DNA of 64,000 nt from Natrinema salsiterrestre (GTDB lineage: Archaea; Halobacteriota; Halobacteria; Halobacteriales; Natrialbaceae): the NCBI RefSeq assembly GCF_029502005.1, contig NZ_JAMQOT010000005.1, forward strand, positions 310,001 to 374,000, given 5' to 3'. The notes beneath the pieces were generated by a model. The model had not been told where the DNA came from and did no database searches. It was given only the letters and a program-made list of their open reading frames with translations. Position 1 is the stretch's first letter, and each line of letters begins with the position of its first letter. Below, piece after piece: positions 7,957-17,269 of this stretch. The translations under genes and the position numbers were made by a program.

Positions 7957-9129
7957 TTACCGTCCCTGCCGGAGTTCCGCGATCAACTGCTCGATCGTCT
8001 CCTGTTGTTGCTCGATAACCTCCGTCTGGCGCTCGACGGCGGCCTCGAGCGTCTCGATTCGCTCGAGCAGTTCGGGATCGGTTTTCGGCGTGGCCGTCCC
8101 GGAGTCGCTGTTCGCCGCTTCGATCGCGGCCTCGGCGGCCGAGGCGTCCGTCTCGACTGCGTCCTCGAAGATCGAGCCGGTCTCCGCCTCCGGGGGTTTC
8201 GTCTCGGACTCGGGATCGCCAGTCCGTTCGTTCGGTGTCGATTCACCCCGCATCGCCGACTGTGAGCGCTGATTCTCGTTCTCGGCGGAGTCCGTTCTCG
8301 TCGGCTCCGCGCTCGCACCGACGTCAGCACCCGCGTCGGCGAGCGGGTCGGTCGATCCGGACCGCTCCGCCTCGGCCGCCCCCTCGTCGATTACATCGCG
8401 ATCGTCGGGATCGGGCGGGTCGGCATCGAGCGGATCCACGCCGCCGCCGAAGTCGACCGACCCCTCGTTACTGGTCGTCTCCTCGTCCTCGTCGCCGATC
8501 GCCTCGTTGAGTTCCTCGAGCGAACCGACGTCGTGATAGTCGAACAGCGCCCGCTGGAGCCGTTCGCGGAGATCGTTCGCTTCCTCGTTCGGTGCCTTGA
8601 TCCGCTGGGGGCGGCCGTCGGCCACCAGCACGATCTGGGTGGCGACGCTGCCGTCCTCGAACGAGAGGTTGGTCACGTCTCCGAAGTGGTACTCCTCGTA
8701 GTCGCCGTCCCAGACCGCGCCGCCGATGTGTTTGACGAGTCGGTCGCTCGTGATGATCAGGGTGAGCTCGCTGAAGCGATACGTCTTGACGACCGTCTCG
8801 CCGGCGTCGGTGATGTCGTTGCCGTTCAACACGCCCGCGAGGACCGGATGCAACACGTCGTCGGTCGTTCCGGACGGCACGGTAAACGATCGTTCGCCGT
8901 CGAGGGCGTACTCGAGGGTGAACTTGGTCTTGCGCCGCCCTTCGGAGATGGTTAGCCGGTCGGCATCGTGTGGAAATTCCTTTGCCGATTCGTCGCTCAG
9001 GAGGCCGTCAGCGCGGTACACGATCGTCCTCGTGGGGGTGATGAAGAGCTCGTCGTCGCTGCCAAGAGAGACGCGCGCCGCGATCTCCTCGCCATCGAGG
9101 GTAGAGTGGACGATACCGGGAACGCTCAT
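7957..9129 (-). CDS. DUF7115-type protein with PH-like N-terminus and coiled-coil tail
   Basis: 390 residues. The first roughly 200 (MSVPGIVHSTLDGEEI... VWDGDYEEYHFGDVTNLSFEDG) form beta-rich repeats resembling PH/GRAM-like modules of haloarchaeal DUF7115 proteins. Residues about 205-345 are a disordered acidic linker. The last 40 (LLERIETLEAAVERQTEVIEQQQETIEQL) are a clear coiled coil, suggesting oligomerisation. There are no signal peptide or membrane segments. Function unknown. Confidence 0.75.
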   Translation of the reverse strand: MSVPGIVHSTLDGEEIAARVSLGSDDELFITPTRTIVYRADGLLSDESAKEFPHDADRLTISEGRRKTKFTLEYALDGERSFTVPSGTTDDVLHPVLAGVLNGNDITDAGETVVKTYRFSELTLIITSDRLVKHIGGAVWDGDYEEYHFGDVTNLSFEDGSVATQIVLVADGRPQRIKAPNEEANDLRERLQRALFDYHDVGSLEELNEAIGDEDEETTSNEGSVDFGGGVDPLDADPPDPDDRDVIDEGAAEAERSGSTDPLADAGADVGASAEPTRTDSAENENQRSQSAMRGESTPNERTGDPESETKPPEAETGSIFEDAVETDASAAEAAIEAANSDSGTATPKTDPELLERIETLEAAVERQTEVIEQQQETIEQLIAELRQGR

Positions 9130-9242
9130 GCAGCGCAGTTCGTAACAACATGTGATAAATCCGTGGGTGATCCGTGGGTCCGCGTTGCACGGCGGTGTCG
9201 AATGGGAAGGTTAAAGAAACGGACCGCACTACTCGTAACCGA

Positions 9243-9393
9243 GCCCGGGTGGCTTAGCTGGACATAGCGCCGCACTCATAGGGTTCAGAGATTCGGTGCG
9301 GTTTCGCCTTGGAAGCCTCCGTGTCCCTCGAGGACTGCCGAGCCTCGAACCTGGGACATGCGGAGATCGAGGGTTCGGAGCCCTCCCCGGGCA
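9243..9393 (+). tRNA. Elongator tRNA-Met (CAT) with 77-nt intron
   Basis: The acceptor stem GCCCGGG (9243-9249) pairs with CCCGGGC (9386-9392), followed by discriminator A at 9393. The D arm is at 9252-9268. The anticodon stem CCGCA (9270-9274) pairs with TGCGG (9359-9363). The anticodon CAT is at 9277-9279, and the T arm is GAGGG-TTCGGAG-CCCTC (9369-9385). The strand is interrupted after A37 (9280) by 9281-9357, the place and approximate size of the intron known in haloarchaeal elongator tRNA-Met genes, which is removed at a bulge-helix-bulge by the tRNA endonuclease. CCA is not encoded. Confidence 0.93.
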
Positions 9394-9449
9394 CTCGCTT
9401 TCTACGCGACCTCACGAACGGAGTGAGTGACGAGTCTGAAAGCGAGTGC
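9394..9449. repeat. Inverted repeat after tRNA-Met
   Basis: ACTCGCTTTC (about 9393-9402) is matched by GAAAGCGAGT (about 9438-9447), giving a 10-bp stem right behind the tRNA. It could be a processing or termination structure, or part of the scar. Confidence 0.5.
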
Positions 9450-9532
9450 CGAAACGGGGCGACGAACCCGTAGATCTTCGCGAACGAGTGAAACGAGTGA
9501 GCGAAGGCTCGCGAGAGCGAAGCTCTCGCGGT

Positions 9533-9556
9533 GGTTCGGAGCCCTCCCCGAGCACT
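9533..9556 (+). repeat. Duplicated tRNA-Met 3' end (candidate attachment site)
   Basis: GGTTCGGAGCCCTCCCCGAG followed by CACT repeats 9372-9395 of the tRNA (T loop, T stem and acceptor strand plus flank) 161 bp downstream, with one difference in 24. Integrases that use tRNA genes leave such duplications. Confidence 0.65.
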
Positions 9557-9899
9557 TATCAAATTCTTCATATGCCCGCGTAAGAACCCCCTCTCAAGGG
9601 CGTGGGCGACTCGATTCCAACAGTTCCAATACCGTAGCCGATGATCGACGTCCCGCGATAGCGACTTCTGACGGAGGGATCGAGTCTTGAGCTTCGCTCC
9701 CGACGGGTTCGACCCGTCCTGTGGGACCCTCAGCGGTACTGCCGACGCCGACGTCGTCATCGATTACCCGACGCACGGTGAATTGACCCATCTACGATAC
9801 CTGCAGCGAGGGTCACCCGGTGATGCGACGCGTCTGAGTAGTCCGATATCCGGCCGGAAGATGCTCTCCAAGTCGCCCAGTGAGCGCTCACTACGGTGA

Positions 9900-10004
9900 A
9901 CGACCTCGAGGACGAAGTACGACGGCGACGTTCTGCGAGCTCGCGTTGTCGAGTACGTGACCGAGGATGAGGACCTTCGACAGATCCTCGATTGGTTCAA
10001 TTAA
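9900..10004 (+). pseudogene. Possible decayed gene 3' end
   Basis: The frame ending at TAA 10002-10004 reads YDGDVLRARVVEYVTEDEDLRQILDWFN, which looks like a real acidic haloarchaeal C-terminus. A TGA at 9897 and frame changes upstream (VNDLEDEV in another frame) break it. The family is not recognised. Confidence 0.3.
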
Positions 10005-10057
10005 AATGTAATATTATACTACTAATCTATATGCATGCTTGACTTATAATCTCCTTA

Positions 10058-11869
10058 ATGTCCAAGAAAGGTCACCCGAACGTCGAATCAGTGGATGATA
10101 CCGGAAGTTCCCCGCTGATGAAGCGCCGAACGGTCCTCGCATCGGGTGGCGCTGTCGTACTCGGGAGCCTCGCCGGCTGTACTGCGCTCGATGGACTGCG
10201 AGACCGGGCCAGCGACGAGGCCGTGGCGAACAGGGCTGCCTCGCCGGCCGGGTTCTACGCCGGCGGCGATATCGACGACGAGACGGCGTACAGAAGCGGT
10301 CCGGTCGACGTGCGGTTCGTCCCGCCGAGGCTGCAGGCCGACTCGCGACGCATCGAGATCGACGGCTGGAGCACCAGCGGAGCCACGAAAGCCAAGGACC
10401 TCAACTCCTCCCGCTCGAACAAACCGAGTACGATCTGGGTGCCCGATCCCCGCGACGAGGATTCCGACGGCGACGGAATCCCGGCGCTCGCGACGGTCCT
10501 GGACATCGAGCGGGCGCTGCTGGTCTACGCCGACGCCGCCATCGCGGCCGTGGACGACCGGTCGACCGACGACGCGAAGGCGTCACTCGACGCGTTCATC
10601 AACGCGACCACCAAGGTACGGGCGGAACTCGAGAGTTGTTCCTCGGAGACCTGCACGAGCGTCCGGGAGAACGCCGACAGCCGGAAGGGACTCGCCCGGG
10701 ACGCGAGCGACGCGGTGGACGCTGGCCAGTGGGACAGCGCGCGAAAGTTCCTCCAGCGGGCCCGCCGCATCGTCCAGGGCGACATCGAACGACTGGTCGG
10801 TGACCTCGACAGCGACGGGGACGGACTTCCGGACCTCACAGCACCCCTCTACGACTACCTCGACGGAGAGCCGACGATCGGCGAGCACTTCGTCGTTAGC
10901 CTCCCCGACGCCCGCGTACGGGGCGACGGCCCGGCGCTTGCGGACGAACTCACGCCCGAGCGGGTGCTCGAGTACTTCACCGGCGAACGGAACGCCGAGA
11001 GCTGTGGGGAAAGCGACGGGACCGTCGCGATACACCGGGATCTGGCGTGCCGGGACCTCCTGACTTCGACACTGGAACTCGGTAGCGGCTTCGACCTCAG
11101 CCAGTCTCGTGGTATCGACAAGAAGGACATTCGCCGCGGCGTCGCCGCCTTCGGAACCTCCGGCGGTGTCGTCGTCACGGGCGCGACGCCGGCGGCCGAG
11201 GTCGCGGCTCCGATGCTCCGCGTCGCACCGGACAACTCCGTATCGCCGGTCGACTCCCTCGACTCCTGGGGTCCGGAGGGGAGTTCGGGGGAGGCGACCG
11301 TGTCGGCTGCTCTCGTTTGTCCCGTCGTCGCGACGCCGGCGGACTGTCCGTGCCCGATGCCCGCGCTGTTTCACGTGCGCCGGATCCGACACGACGACCA
11401 GCTGCTCTTCGTCGGCGGCTGGCAACTCGACGACGGCACACTCTACGAGAACTCCGCGACCCTCCTGGTCGCCGACGGCCCGAACGTCGTCGCCGGCGTG
11501 ACGCGCTCGGACCTCGAGGATGGCGCGATCGAACTACGGTCGCGCGTCGAGGGGCGGAAAAATCCCGGGCGGACGACGTACGCGAACATCACGCTCACCC
11601 GCGAGTACGACTCGAACGACGACTCCCTCCCGCCGGGCGCTCACCAGATCTGCAGGGACGACGGCGAATTATACTGCTGGGGGGTCCAGTCCCGAGAAGG
11701 GCTCGCCACACACGAGACTGGCGGCTGTCCCGGCAGGGACGGCGACGCTCCCGCGTGGTCGGTCGTGACGGCGCTCGATGCACCGGTCCTCCATCTCGCT
11801 GGAGCGGCCGACGCATCGAACGACGTGAAGTTCAAAGCAGGGGCGGAACTGTCGAAAGCGGTCAACTGA
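10058..11869 (+). CDS. Large Tat-exported lipoprotein of unknown function
   Basis: 603 residues. KRRTVLASGGAVVLGSLAGC is a Tat signal with lipobox, so the protein should be anchored on the outer membrane face. Two Asp-rich loops, DEDSDGDGIPAL and DLDSDGDGLPDL, look like calcium-binding DxDxDG motifs. Many Cys occur in the second half (VCPVVATPADCPCPMP, HQICRDDGELYCWG), which could form disulfides outside the cell. No catalytic motif was recognised. It begins at the ATG 10058 behind an AT-rich promoter (atattatactactaatctat). The position just after a tRNA-linked scar hints that it could be part of acquired DNA. Confidence 0.75.
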   Translation: MSKKGHPNVESVDDTGSSPLMKRRTVLASGGAVVLGSLAGCTALDGLRDRASDEAVANRAASPAGFYAGGDIDDETAYRSGPVDVRFVPPRLQADSRRIEIDGWSTSGATKAKDLNSSRSNKPSTIWVPDPRDEDSDGDGIPALATVLDIERALLVYADAAIAAVDDRSTDDAKASLDAFINATTKVRAELESCSSETCTSVRENADSRKGLARDASDAVDAGQWDSARKFLQRARRIVQGDIERLVGDLDSDGDGLPDLTAPLYDYLDGEPTIGEHFVVSLPDARVRGDGPALADELTPERVLEYFTGERNAESCGESDGTVAIHRDLACRDLLTSTLELGSGFDLSQSRGIDKKDIRRGVAAFGTSGGVVVTGATPAAEVAAPMLRVAPDNSVSPVDSLDSWGPEGSSGEATVSAALVCPVVATPADCPCPMPALFHVRRIRHDDQLLFVGGWQLDDGTLYENSATLLVADGPNVVAGVTRSDLEDGAIELRSRVEGRKNPGRTTYANITLTREYDSNDDSLPPGAHQICRDDGELYCWGVQSREGLATHETGGCPGRDGDAPAWSVVTALDAPVLHLAGAADASNDVKFKAGAELSKAVN

Positions 11870-11998
11870 GCGCGTCAGGTTCGATGCCGTGTCATCCGCT
11901 ACATTCGGAGCTATCCGTTCAGTCGGTCTTTTCGATGCACTAAACGTCGATTTCGACCAGCCTGATCCGGTATCGCGACCGTCCAAGTGCCGTCTGAA

Positions 11999-12262
11999 TC
12001 AATTATCAGGGGCGCCACTCCAGTCGGTAAAGCAATCTTCGGGCCGGACGTCCCGTATAGCATCAGTTCCTTCCTCCGGAATGTGTTTGAAACACCGCGG
12101 TTCGCCCTCCGCTTTCGCGATCCACGCGGCTTCGTCACCGCACTCCGCACACCGAGGAGCGCCGCCGAATCGCAGCGCGTACCACCAGCGAAGCCGCTCG
12201 AGCCGGTCCCGAAGCCCGGCCGGAAGTTTCGATTGAATACCCGAAAGACGACCGTCGGTCAC
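11999..12262 (-). CDS. Small CxxC...CxxH zinc-finger-like protein
   Basis: 87 residues. The basic N-terminus (IQSKLPAGLRDRLERLRWWYALRF) is followed by CAECGDEAAWIAKAEGEPRCFKHIPEEG, a likely Cys3-His zinc site. No membrane segment. Codon use is typical of neighbouring genes. It is convergent with the lipoprotein gene. Function unknown; nucleic-acid binding is only suggested by the basic helix and zinc site. Confidence 0.6.
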   Translation of the reverse strand: MTDGRLSGIQSKLPAGLRDRLERLRWWYALRFGGAPRCAECGDEAAWIAKAEGEPRCFKHIPEEGTDAIRDVRPEDCFTDWSGAPDN

Positions 12263-12368
12263 GATCGATCGACCCCCGCGAGTCGGTCACTGGCGTCGTC
12301 TCCCATACGGTACGATCGCGTGGCGCGAGAGTTACGTCTTCGGATCCGCGAGGCCGATGGGATGAGGG

Positions 12369-15300
12369 TCACCGAGTCTCCGCCGCGGGGAGGGTAAACG
12401 AGAACGTCGATCCGTCGCCGGGCTCGGAGTCGACCCAGATCTCGCCGCCGTGGCGTTCGACGATGCGCTGGCAGAGGGCGAGTCCGATGCCCGTTCCGTC
12501 GTACTCTTCGCGGCTGTGCAGTCGATCGAAGACCGTGAACACCCGGTCGTGATCCCCCGGGTCGATCCCGATCCCCTCGTCGCGAACCGAAATCACCCAC
12601 TCGTCGCCCCGTCGCTCGGCACCGACGTGAACCCGCGGCGGGTCGTCACCGCTGTAGGTGAGTGCGTTCGAGAGGAGGTTCTGGAGGACCTGCCGTAGCT
12701 GATTGGCGTCGCCCGACACGTCCGGAAGGTCCTCGCTCGTAATCTCGGCGTCGCTCTCCTCGATCTGTATCTGCAGGTTCTCGAGGACGTCCTCGAGAAT
12801 CGCGTTCAGATCCGTCGGTTCGAACGGGTCGCCCCGCGTCTCGACGCGAGAGTACTCGAGCAGCCCGTCGATCATCTCGCGCATGCGCTCGGCACCGTCG
12901 ACGGCGTAGGCGAGGAACTCCTCGCCGTCCTCGTCGAAGGCGTCACCGTACCGTTTTTCCAGCAGCTGGAGGTAGCTCGTGACCATCCGGAGCGGCTCCT
13001 GGAGGTCGTGGGACGCGGCGTAGGCGAACTGCTCGAGGCGTTCGTTCGATTCCTCGAGTTTGCGCTGATACTCCGTCCGTTCGGTGATGTCGGTGAGGGT
13101 GACGACCGCGCGACTCACCTCGCCGTTCGCGTCCCGAACGGGCATCCCGTGGTTCAGAACGGTGCGGCGCTCGCCGTCGAAGCCTTCGATCTCGATCACG
13201 TCCGGGTCGGTGACCTCTTCGCCTCGAAGCGCTCGCGCGAGCGCCCACTCCTCCGGTTCTACCCGTTCACCGGTGTCGGCCCACCAGCCGTCGTACCGCT
13301 CGTATTCGGCCACCGACTGTGACTCGGCGATCTCTCCGCCCCAGATCTCCTCGGCGGCCTCGTTCCACTTGACGATGCGGCCGTCGGCTTCGGCGACGAA
13401 CACGGCGACCGGAAGCAAGTCGATGAGCGTCCGGAGCTGATTTCTGCTCTCCTGGAGCGCCTGCTCGCGCTGTTTGCGCTCGGTTATGTCGCGGTCCGAG
13501 ACGACGATCGACACCACCTCGCCGTCGTCGTTCGTGACCGGTCTGAAGACGCCCTCGAGCGTGTACTGCCGCCCGTCCGGCCGGGTGAGATCCGCCTCGA
13601 AGTCCACGTACTCGCCGTCCGCCGCTCGATCGACCCACTCCCTGACGGCGGACCGAATGCCGGCGGCGTCGTCGCCCGACGGTTGCCCCGCGCTCCGAGA
13701 GGTCGTCGCGGCCTCACCGTCACGAACGGCATCGCTCTCCTCATCGGCGGTTTCCTCCCACCACGGCGTTTCCCAGAACGGTTCGCCGATCACTGCCTGG
13801 TGCTCGGCGTCGACGTACTCCATCGCCGTCCCGTTGACGTCCAGCACCGTTCCGTCGGTATCGAGCAGCCCCACGAGAATGTTCGGGTCCTCGAAGATCG
13901 CTTCGAAGCGGCGTTCCGTTCGCTCGAGTTCCCGTTCGCGCTCCCTGCGTTCCGTGACGTCCCGGAAGTACACCGAGATACCGGTCTCGGAGGGATAGAG
14001 GTTCGCCTCGACCCAGAAATCGAGCGTGTCGTAGTAGAGTTCGTAGCTGGTGGGTTCCTGCGTTTCCAGCGCGGTGTGGAAGGCGTCCCAGACCTCGTCG
14101 AACTCGACGAGATCCGGAAACACCTCCCAGAGCGATTTTCCGAGCAGCTCCGCCTCGGTGTGCTGGAGGAGTTCCGCCGCTCGGTCGTTGACGTGGGTGA
14201 ACCGGAACTCGTCGTCGACCGCGTAGAACGCGTCCGAGATCCTGCCGAGAATCCGCTCGAGTTCGGTCTCGAGTTCCCGCTTGCGTTCCCAGCGGTCCGT
14301 CATGTCACGCGTTACCTTCAGAAACCCCCGATGGGTGCCGTCGTCGTCCCGAATCGGCGTGATCGTTACGTTCGCCCAGAACTGCGTGCCGTCCTTTCTG
14401 CGGCGCCAGCCCTCGTCTTCGGCGGAGCCGTTCTCAAGTGCAGCCTCGAGGTTTCGTTCGGGAACGCCGGCCGATCGGTCCGCTGCGGTGTAAAACGTCG
14501 AGAAGTGTTCGCCGAGGATCTCGTCGCGATCGTAGCCTTTGATCTGTTTCGCGCCTTCGTTCCAACTGATGACGTGGCCGTCCGTGTCCAACCGAAAGAT
14601 CGCGTACTCCTCGACGGCGTCGACCAGCGAGCGAAAGGCTTCCGTACGCTCCCGTAGCGCCCCTTCGGAGCGCTTCTTGTCCGTAATGTCGGAGTAGAAC
14701 TCGACGCGTCCCCCCGCGTACGCTCCCGACTCGATCGGCTTGCTGTAGTGCTCGAGCCAGCGCTCGTCCCGGTCGTCGTCCTCGCCGGTCAGTACCCGAC
14801 ACTCGAACCGCTCCGTGTCGCTGTTGTGGTCGTACGTCGCCAGAACGGTCTCGCTGAACGACGCGGAGTCGGCGACGGTCTCCCGGATGTCGTGTTCGAG
14901 CACGTCGCGTTTGTCCCGACCGATGACCGACGCGCGATCGAGATCGAAGTACTCCTCGATCGTTTCGTCGATCCACTCGATCCGGTACTCGTCGTCGAGG
15001 ACGAAGACGCCGATGTTCGCCGCGTCGAGGACGTCGGTGATCGATTCGTACGACGCCCGAGCCGACTCGAGCGTGCGCAGTTGCCGCGTTCGCTCGGAGC
15101 GGTCGCGAACGATGCCGAGCGTCCCCTGAAACTCGTCTCCCTCGACGAGCGTGCTGATGCGAAGCTCGCAGGGGACGCTGTTTCCGTCGGCGGTTCGGAG
15201 GACGAGGTGGAACGGATCGATACCGTCGCCCGTCTCGATGTCGGTCGCGATTTCGCGTTCGATGGGCGGAACGTCGTCCTCGTGAACGACGGACGTGACG

Positions 15301-15500
15301 TGTTCGCCGAGGAGTTCGTCGCGAGAATAGCCGACTATCTCGACGAGTTCGTCGTTGACCGCGACGAAGTTGCCGTCGGCATCGAGCTGGTAAATTCCGT
15401 CATCGAGCGTCTCGACGAGTGTCCGATATCGCCGCAGTGCGACATCGGCGTCGGCATCCTCCCAGAATGCCTCGTCGGTTGCGCCCGCTCGAGTACTCAT
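12369..15500 (-). CDS. Six-PAS sensor histidine kinase
   Basis: 1043 residues from the ATG at 15500 (MSTRAGATDEAF). The open frame runs on upstream, but that part is antisense to the DUF3179 gene. Six PAS-type modules lie at about 20-140, 150-275, 285-410, 415-530, 540-685 and 695-815. They precede a HisKA domain with the H-box ASHDLQEPLRM and a HATPase domain (NQLRQVLQNLLSNALTYSG; DEGIGIDP; GTGIGLALCQRIVERHGG). There are no membrane segments, so it senses cytoplasmic signals such as redox, light or energy state. No response regulator is adjacent, as is usual for haloarchaeal orphan kinases. Confidence 0.9.
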   Translation of the reverse strand: MSTRAGATDEAFWEDADADVALRRYRTLVETLDDGIYQLDADGNFVAVNDELVEIVGYSRDELLGEHVTSVVHEDDVPPIEREIATDIETGDGIDPFHLVLRTADGNSVPCELRISTLVEGDEFQGTLGIVRDRSERTRQLRTLESARASYESITDVLDAANIGVFVLDDEYRIEWIDETIEEYFDLDRASVIGRDKRDVLEHDIRETVADSASFSETVLATYDHNSDTERFECRVLTGEDDDRDERWLEHYSKPIESGAYAGGRVEFYSDITDKKRSEGALRERTEAFRSLVDAVEEYAIFRLDTDGHVISWNEGAKQIKGYDRDEILGEHFSTFYTAADRSAGVPERNLEAALENGSAEDEGWRRRKDGTQFWANVTITPIRDDDGTHRGFLKVTRDMTDRWERKRELETELERILGRISDAFYAVDDEFRFTHVNDRAAELLQHTEAELLGKSLWEVFPDLVEFDEVWDAFHTALETQEPTSYELYYDTLDFWVEANLYPSETGISVYFRDVTERRERERELERTERRFEAIFEDPNILVGLLDTDGTVLDVNGTAMEYVDAEHQAVIGEPFWETPWWEETADEESDAVRDGEAATTSRSAGQPSGDDAAGIRSAVREWVDRAADGEYVDFEADLTRPDGRQYTLEGVFRPVTNDDGEVVSIVVSDRDITERKQREQALQESRNQLRTLIDLLPVAVFVAEADGRIVKWNEAAEEIWGGEIAESQSVAEYERYDGWWADTGERVEPEEWALARALRGEEVTDPDVIEIEGFDGERRTVLNHGMPVRDANGEVSRAVVTLTDITERTEYQRKLEESNERLEQFAYAASHDLQEPLRMVTSYLQLLEKRYGDAFDEDGEEFLAYAVDGAERMREMIDGLLEYSRVETRGDPFEPTDLNAILEDVLENLQIQIEESDAEITSEDLPDVSGDANQLRQVLQNLLSNALTYSGDDPPRVHVGAERRGDEWVISVRDEGIGIDPGDHDRVFTVFDRLHSREEYDGTGIGLALCQRIVERHGGEIWVDSEPGDGSTFSFTLPAAETR

Positions 15501-15584
15501 GCTACTGTAATCGCCGCTGACGAAGATAAGTCTCTTGCCGATCGTGGCAACCGGATCTTTCCCGCTCGAGTCCGAAGGGCAGCC

Positions 15585-16514
15585 GTGAACGTGATCGACG
15601 TCCTGCCGAGAGACGCGATTCCGAGCATCGACGAGCCGTCGTTCGGAAGCGAGTACGGGGGCGATCCGGACGACGACGTCCTCGTCGTCGACGGCGACCC
15701 GCCGCGGGCGTACCCGATTCGGATCCTCAACTATCACGAGATCGTCAACGACGAGATCGACGGGCGACCGATCGCGGTCACGTGGTGTCCGATCTGCGGC
15801 AGCGCGATCGTCTACGATCGGATCGTCGACGACCGACGACTGTCCTTCGGCGTCTCGGGCAAGCTCGCCGACGACGACCTCGTCCTGTACGACCGGGAGA
15901 CCGAGTCCGAGTGGAAACAGTCCACCGGCGAGTGTATCGCGGGCGAGTTGGCGGGCGAACGGCTGACGATGCGTCCGGGTCCGATGACGACGTACGAAGC
16001 GTTTCGCGAGGACTATCCCGACGGCGTCGTTCTGCAACCCGAAGCGGGGAGCGACGCAGCGGTACAGAACTACGACTCGTCGGGATACGACGACTACGCC
16101 CGGGGCGATGGATTCGGTCTCAGCGCGATGCGCGGCGTCGGTCCCGACCGCGAGTGGTCCCGGGACGACCTCGAGCCGAAGACGGTCGTGCTCGGTATCG
16201 AACGCGACGGCGAAGCGCTCGGATTCCCGGTTCCGATCGTCGAATCGGCCGGCGGCGCCCTCGAGGCGACGGTCGGCGACACCGACATCCTCGTCGTCTC
16301 GACTGACGCCGGAATCCACGCGTTCGAGGAGCCGGGATTTTCGCTCCGTCTCGATGAGGGCGGCCGGCTCGTCGGTGACGGCACGGCGTGGTCGGTCGCG
16401 ACGGGGGCGAGTGGGGACGGGCGACGACTACGACGAGTCCCGGCGAAGCGCCTGTACGCGTTCGGGTGGCAGGACGATCACGGTCCCGACGCGTTCTACC
16501 AGCTATCGGCGTAG
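15585..16514 (+). CDS. DUF3179 domain protein
   Basis: 309 residues from a GTG at 15585; a second GTG at 15591 is equally possible. Family signatures: RILNYHEIVNDEIDGRPIAV, then WCPICGSAIVYDR and FGVSGKL, and near the end AFGWQDDHGPDAFYQL. The CPxCGS motif and conserved His/Glu residues suggest metal or redox chemistry, but the function of DUF3179 proteins is not established. It is divergent from the histidine kinase (84 nt apart) and convergent with the HxlR gene. Confidence 0.75.
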   Translation: MNVIDVLPRDAIPSIDEPSFGSEYGGDPDDDVLVVDGDPPRAYPIRILNYHEIVNDEIDGRPIAVTWCPICGSAIVYDRIVDDRRLSFGVSGKLADDDLVLYDRETESEWKQSTGECIAGELAGERLTMRPGPMTTYEAFREDYPDGVVLQPEAGSDAAVQNYDSSGYDDYARGDGFGLSAMRGVGPDREWSRDDLEPKTVVLGIERDGEALGFPVPIVESAGGALEATVGDTDILVVSTDAGIHAFEEPGFSLRLDEGGRLVGDGTAWSVATGASGDGRRLRRVPAKRLYAFGWQDDHGPDAFYQLSA

Positions 16515-16521
16515 GGTGCGG

Positions 16522-16896
16522 TTACGCGATCGAGCTATCCTTGTCCGACGCGGCCGCGAGATGCTCTTTCCCCCACGCTTGCATCTCCTCGATGACGGGC
16601 TCGAGCGATTCCCCGATTTCGGTCAGGGAGTACTCGACGCGAACGGGTTTCTCGTTGACGATCTCCCGATTGACGAGCCGTTTCTCCTCGAGGTCGTCGA
16701 GCACGTCGGAGAGGACCTTGCTCGAGATGCCGCCGATCTCCTCCTGAAGCGCGTTGAAGCCGAGCGGTCCGTTGGCGAGCAGTCGGTGAATGACGACCGT
16801 GTGCCACTTCTTGCCGATCAGCGTGGCGGTGGAGGTGATCGAACACCAGTCCTCGCCCGCACACCAGACTTCCAGTTGCTGATTCGGTTCGTCCAT
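16522..16896 (-). CDS. HxlR-family transcriptional regulator
   Basis: 124 residues with the typical HxlR winged helix: WCSITSTATLIGKKWHTVVIHRLLANGPLGFNALQEEIGGISSKVLSDVLDDLEEKRLV. Members of this family often sense thiol-reactive or carbonyl compounds through a Cys near the N-terminus; Cys12 and Cys18 are present here. It is transcribed away from the flavoprotein at 17331. Both promoters carry GTAAC-type palindromes, which points to autoregulation and control of the flavoprotein. Confidence 0.88.
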   Translation of the reverse strand: MDEPNQQLEVWCAGEDWCSITSTATLIGKKWHTVVIHRLLANGPLGFNALQEEIGGISSKVLSDVLDDLEEKRLVNREIVNEKPVRVEYSLTEIGESLEPVIEEMQAWGKEHLAAASDKDSSIA

Positions 16897-16917
16897 GCTC
16901 GTTCCTAGACCGCGGGT

Positions 16918-16930
16918 TCCCTTATAGTTA
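16918..16930 (-). promoter_or_regulatory. TATA-like box of the HxlR gene
   Basis: On the minus strand the sequence TAACTATAAGGG lies about 25-33 nt before the ATG at 16896, the spacing expected for a leaderless transcript. Confidence 0.5.
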
Positions 16931-16936
16931 CGTGCT

Positions 16937-16949
16937 GTAACCTAGTTAC
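16937..16949. promoter_or_regulatory. GTAAC palindrome 1 (candidate HxlR operator)
   Basis: GTAACCTAGTTAC is a palindrome just upstream of the TATA-like box of the HxlR gene, where it could block TFB binding. Further half-site-like sequence (TAGTATAAC) follows to 16959. Confidence 0.55.
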
Positions 16950-16959
16950 CTAGTATAAC

Positions 16960-17269
16960 TGTCTTCTGACGGGCGAAACGGACCGGGCGATCGCGTCCAC
17001 CGGCCGCAAGGGCCACGCGATAACCGCGAGTGTCGACCCCTCGAGCGGCGTCACTCGTGTCGACGGAGTCTCCGCGCCGCCGTTCGCGCCGAATAAGCGA
17101 GCCACTCCCCGCCGTAACAGAACAGACACCCGCGAAACCGCGGCCGCGACGGCGAATCGCCGCTCCCGTTTCTCGTCGATTCGGTCATGTCATTCGGATC
17201 TACTCACCCGTCCATCATAACCCCTTTGCGACCGTGTCCGACCGATGCCGAACCGCCACTTACCGCGTC
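16960..17269. other. Non-coding part of the HxlR/flavoprotein intergenic region
   Basis: About 300 nt without a convincing gene. The one open frame on the plus strand is rich in Arg/Ser/Pro with poor codon use. Nothing beyond the flanking operator-like sites was recognised. Confidence 0.5.

Larger units (their letters stand above)
9394..10057. other. Gene-poor tRNA-flanking region, probable integration scar
   Basis: No convincing gene is present. The region holds a near-copy of the tRNA 3' end (9533-9556), inverted repeats built of GCGAG/CTCGC words (9394-9530), a perfect hairpin GACGGGT-TCG-ACCCGTC (9702-9718) and a possible decayed C-terminus at 9900-10004. After 10004 it becomes AT-rich, providing the promoter of the next gene. 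The composition of broken frames next to a tRNA suggests the remains of an integrated element, but no integrase was recognised. Confidence 0.5.

Noticed and set aside
9394-9530. Short repeated words (gagtga, gcgag) that could suggest a CRISPR-like array
   Set aside because: No regular repeat/spacer spacing exists; they form inverted repeats in non-coding DNA.
9690-9745. tRNA-like sequence with GACGGGTTCGACCCGTC
   Set aside because: The hairpin resembles a T arm, but loop length and position do not fit a tRNA, and no matching acceptor or anticodon stems exist upstream.
15501-16319. N-terminal extension of the histidine kinase (open frame continues upstream of 15500)
   Set aside because: It is antisense to the DUF3179 gene, has the His/Arg/Val-rich composition of a shadow frame, and the PAS protein has a natural ATG at 15500.
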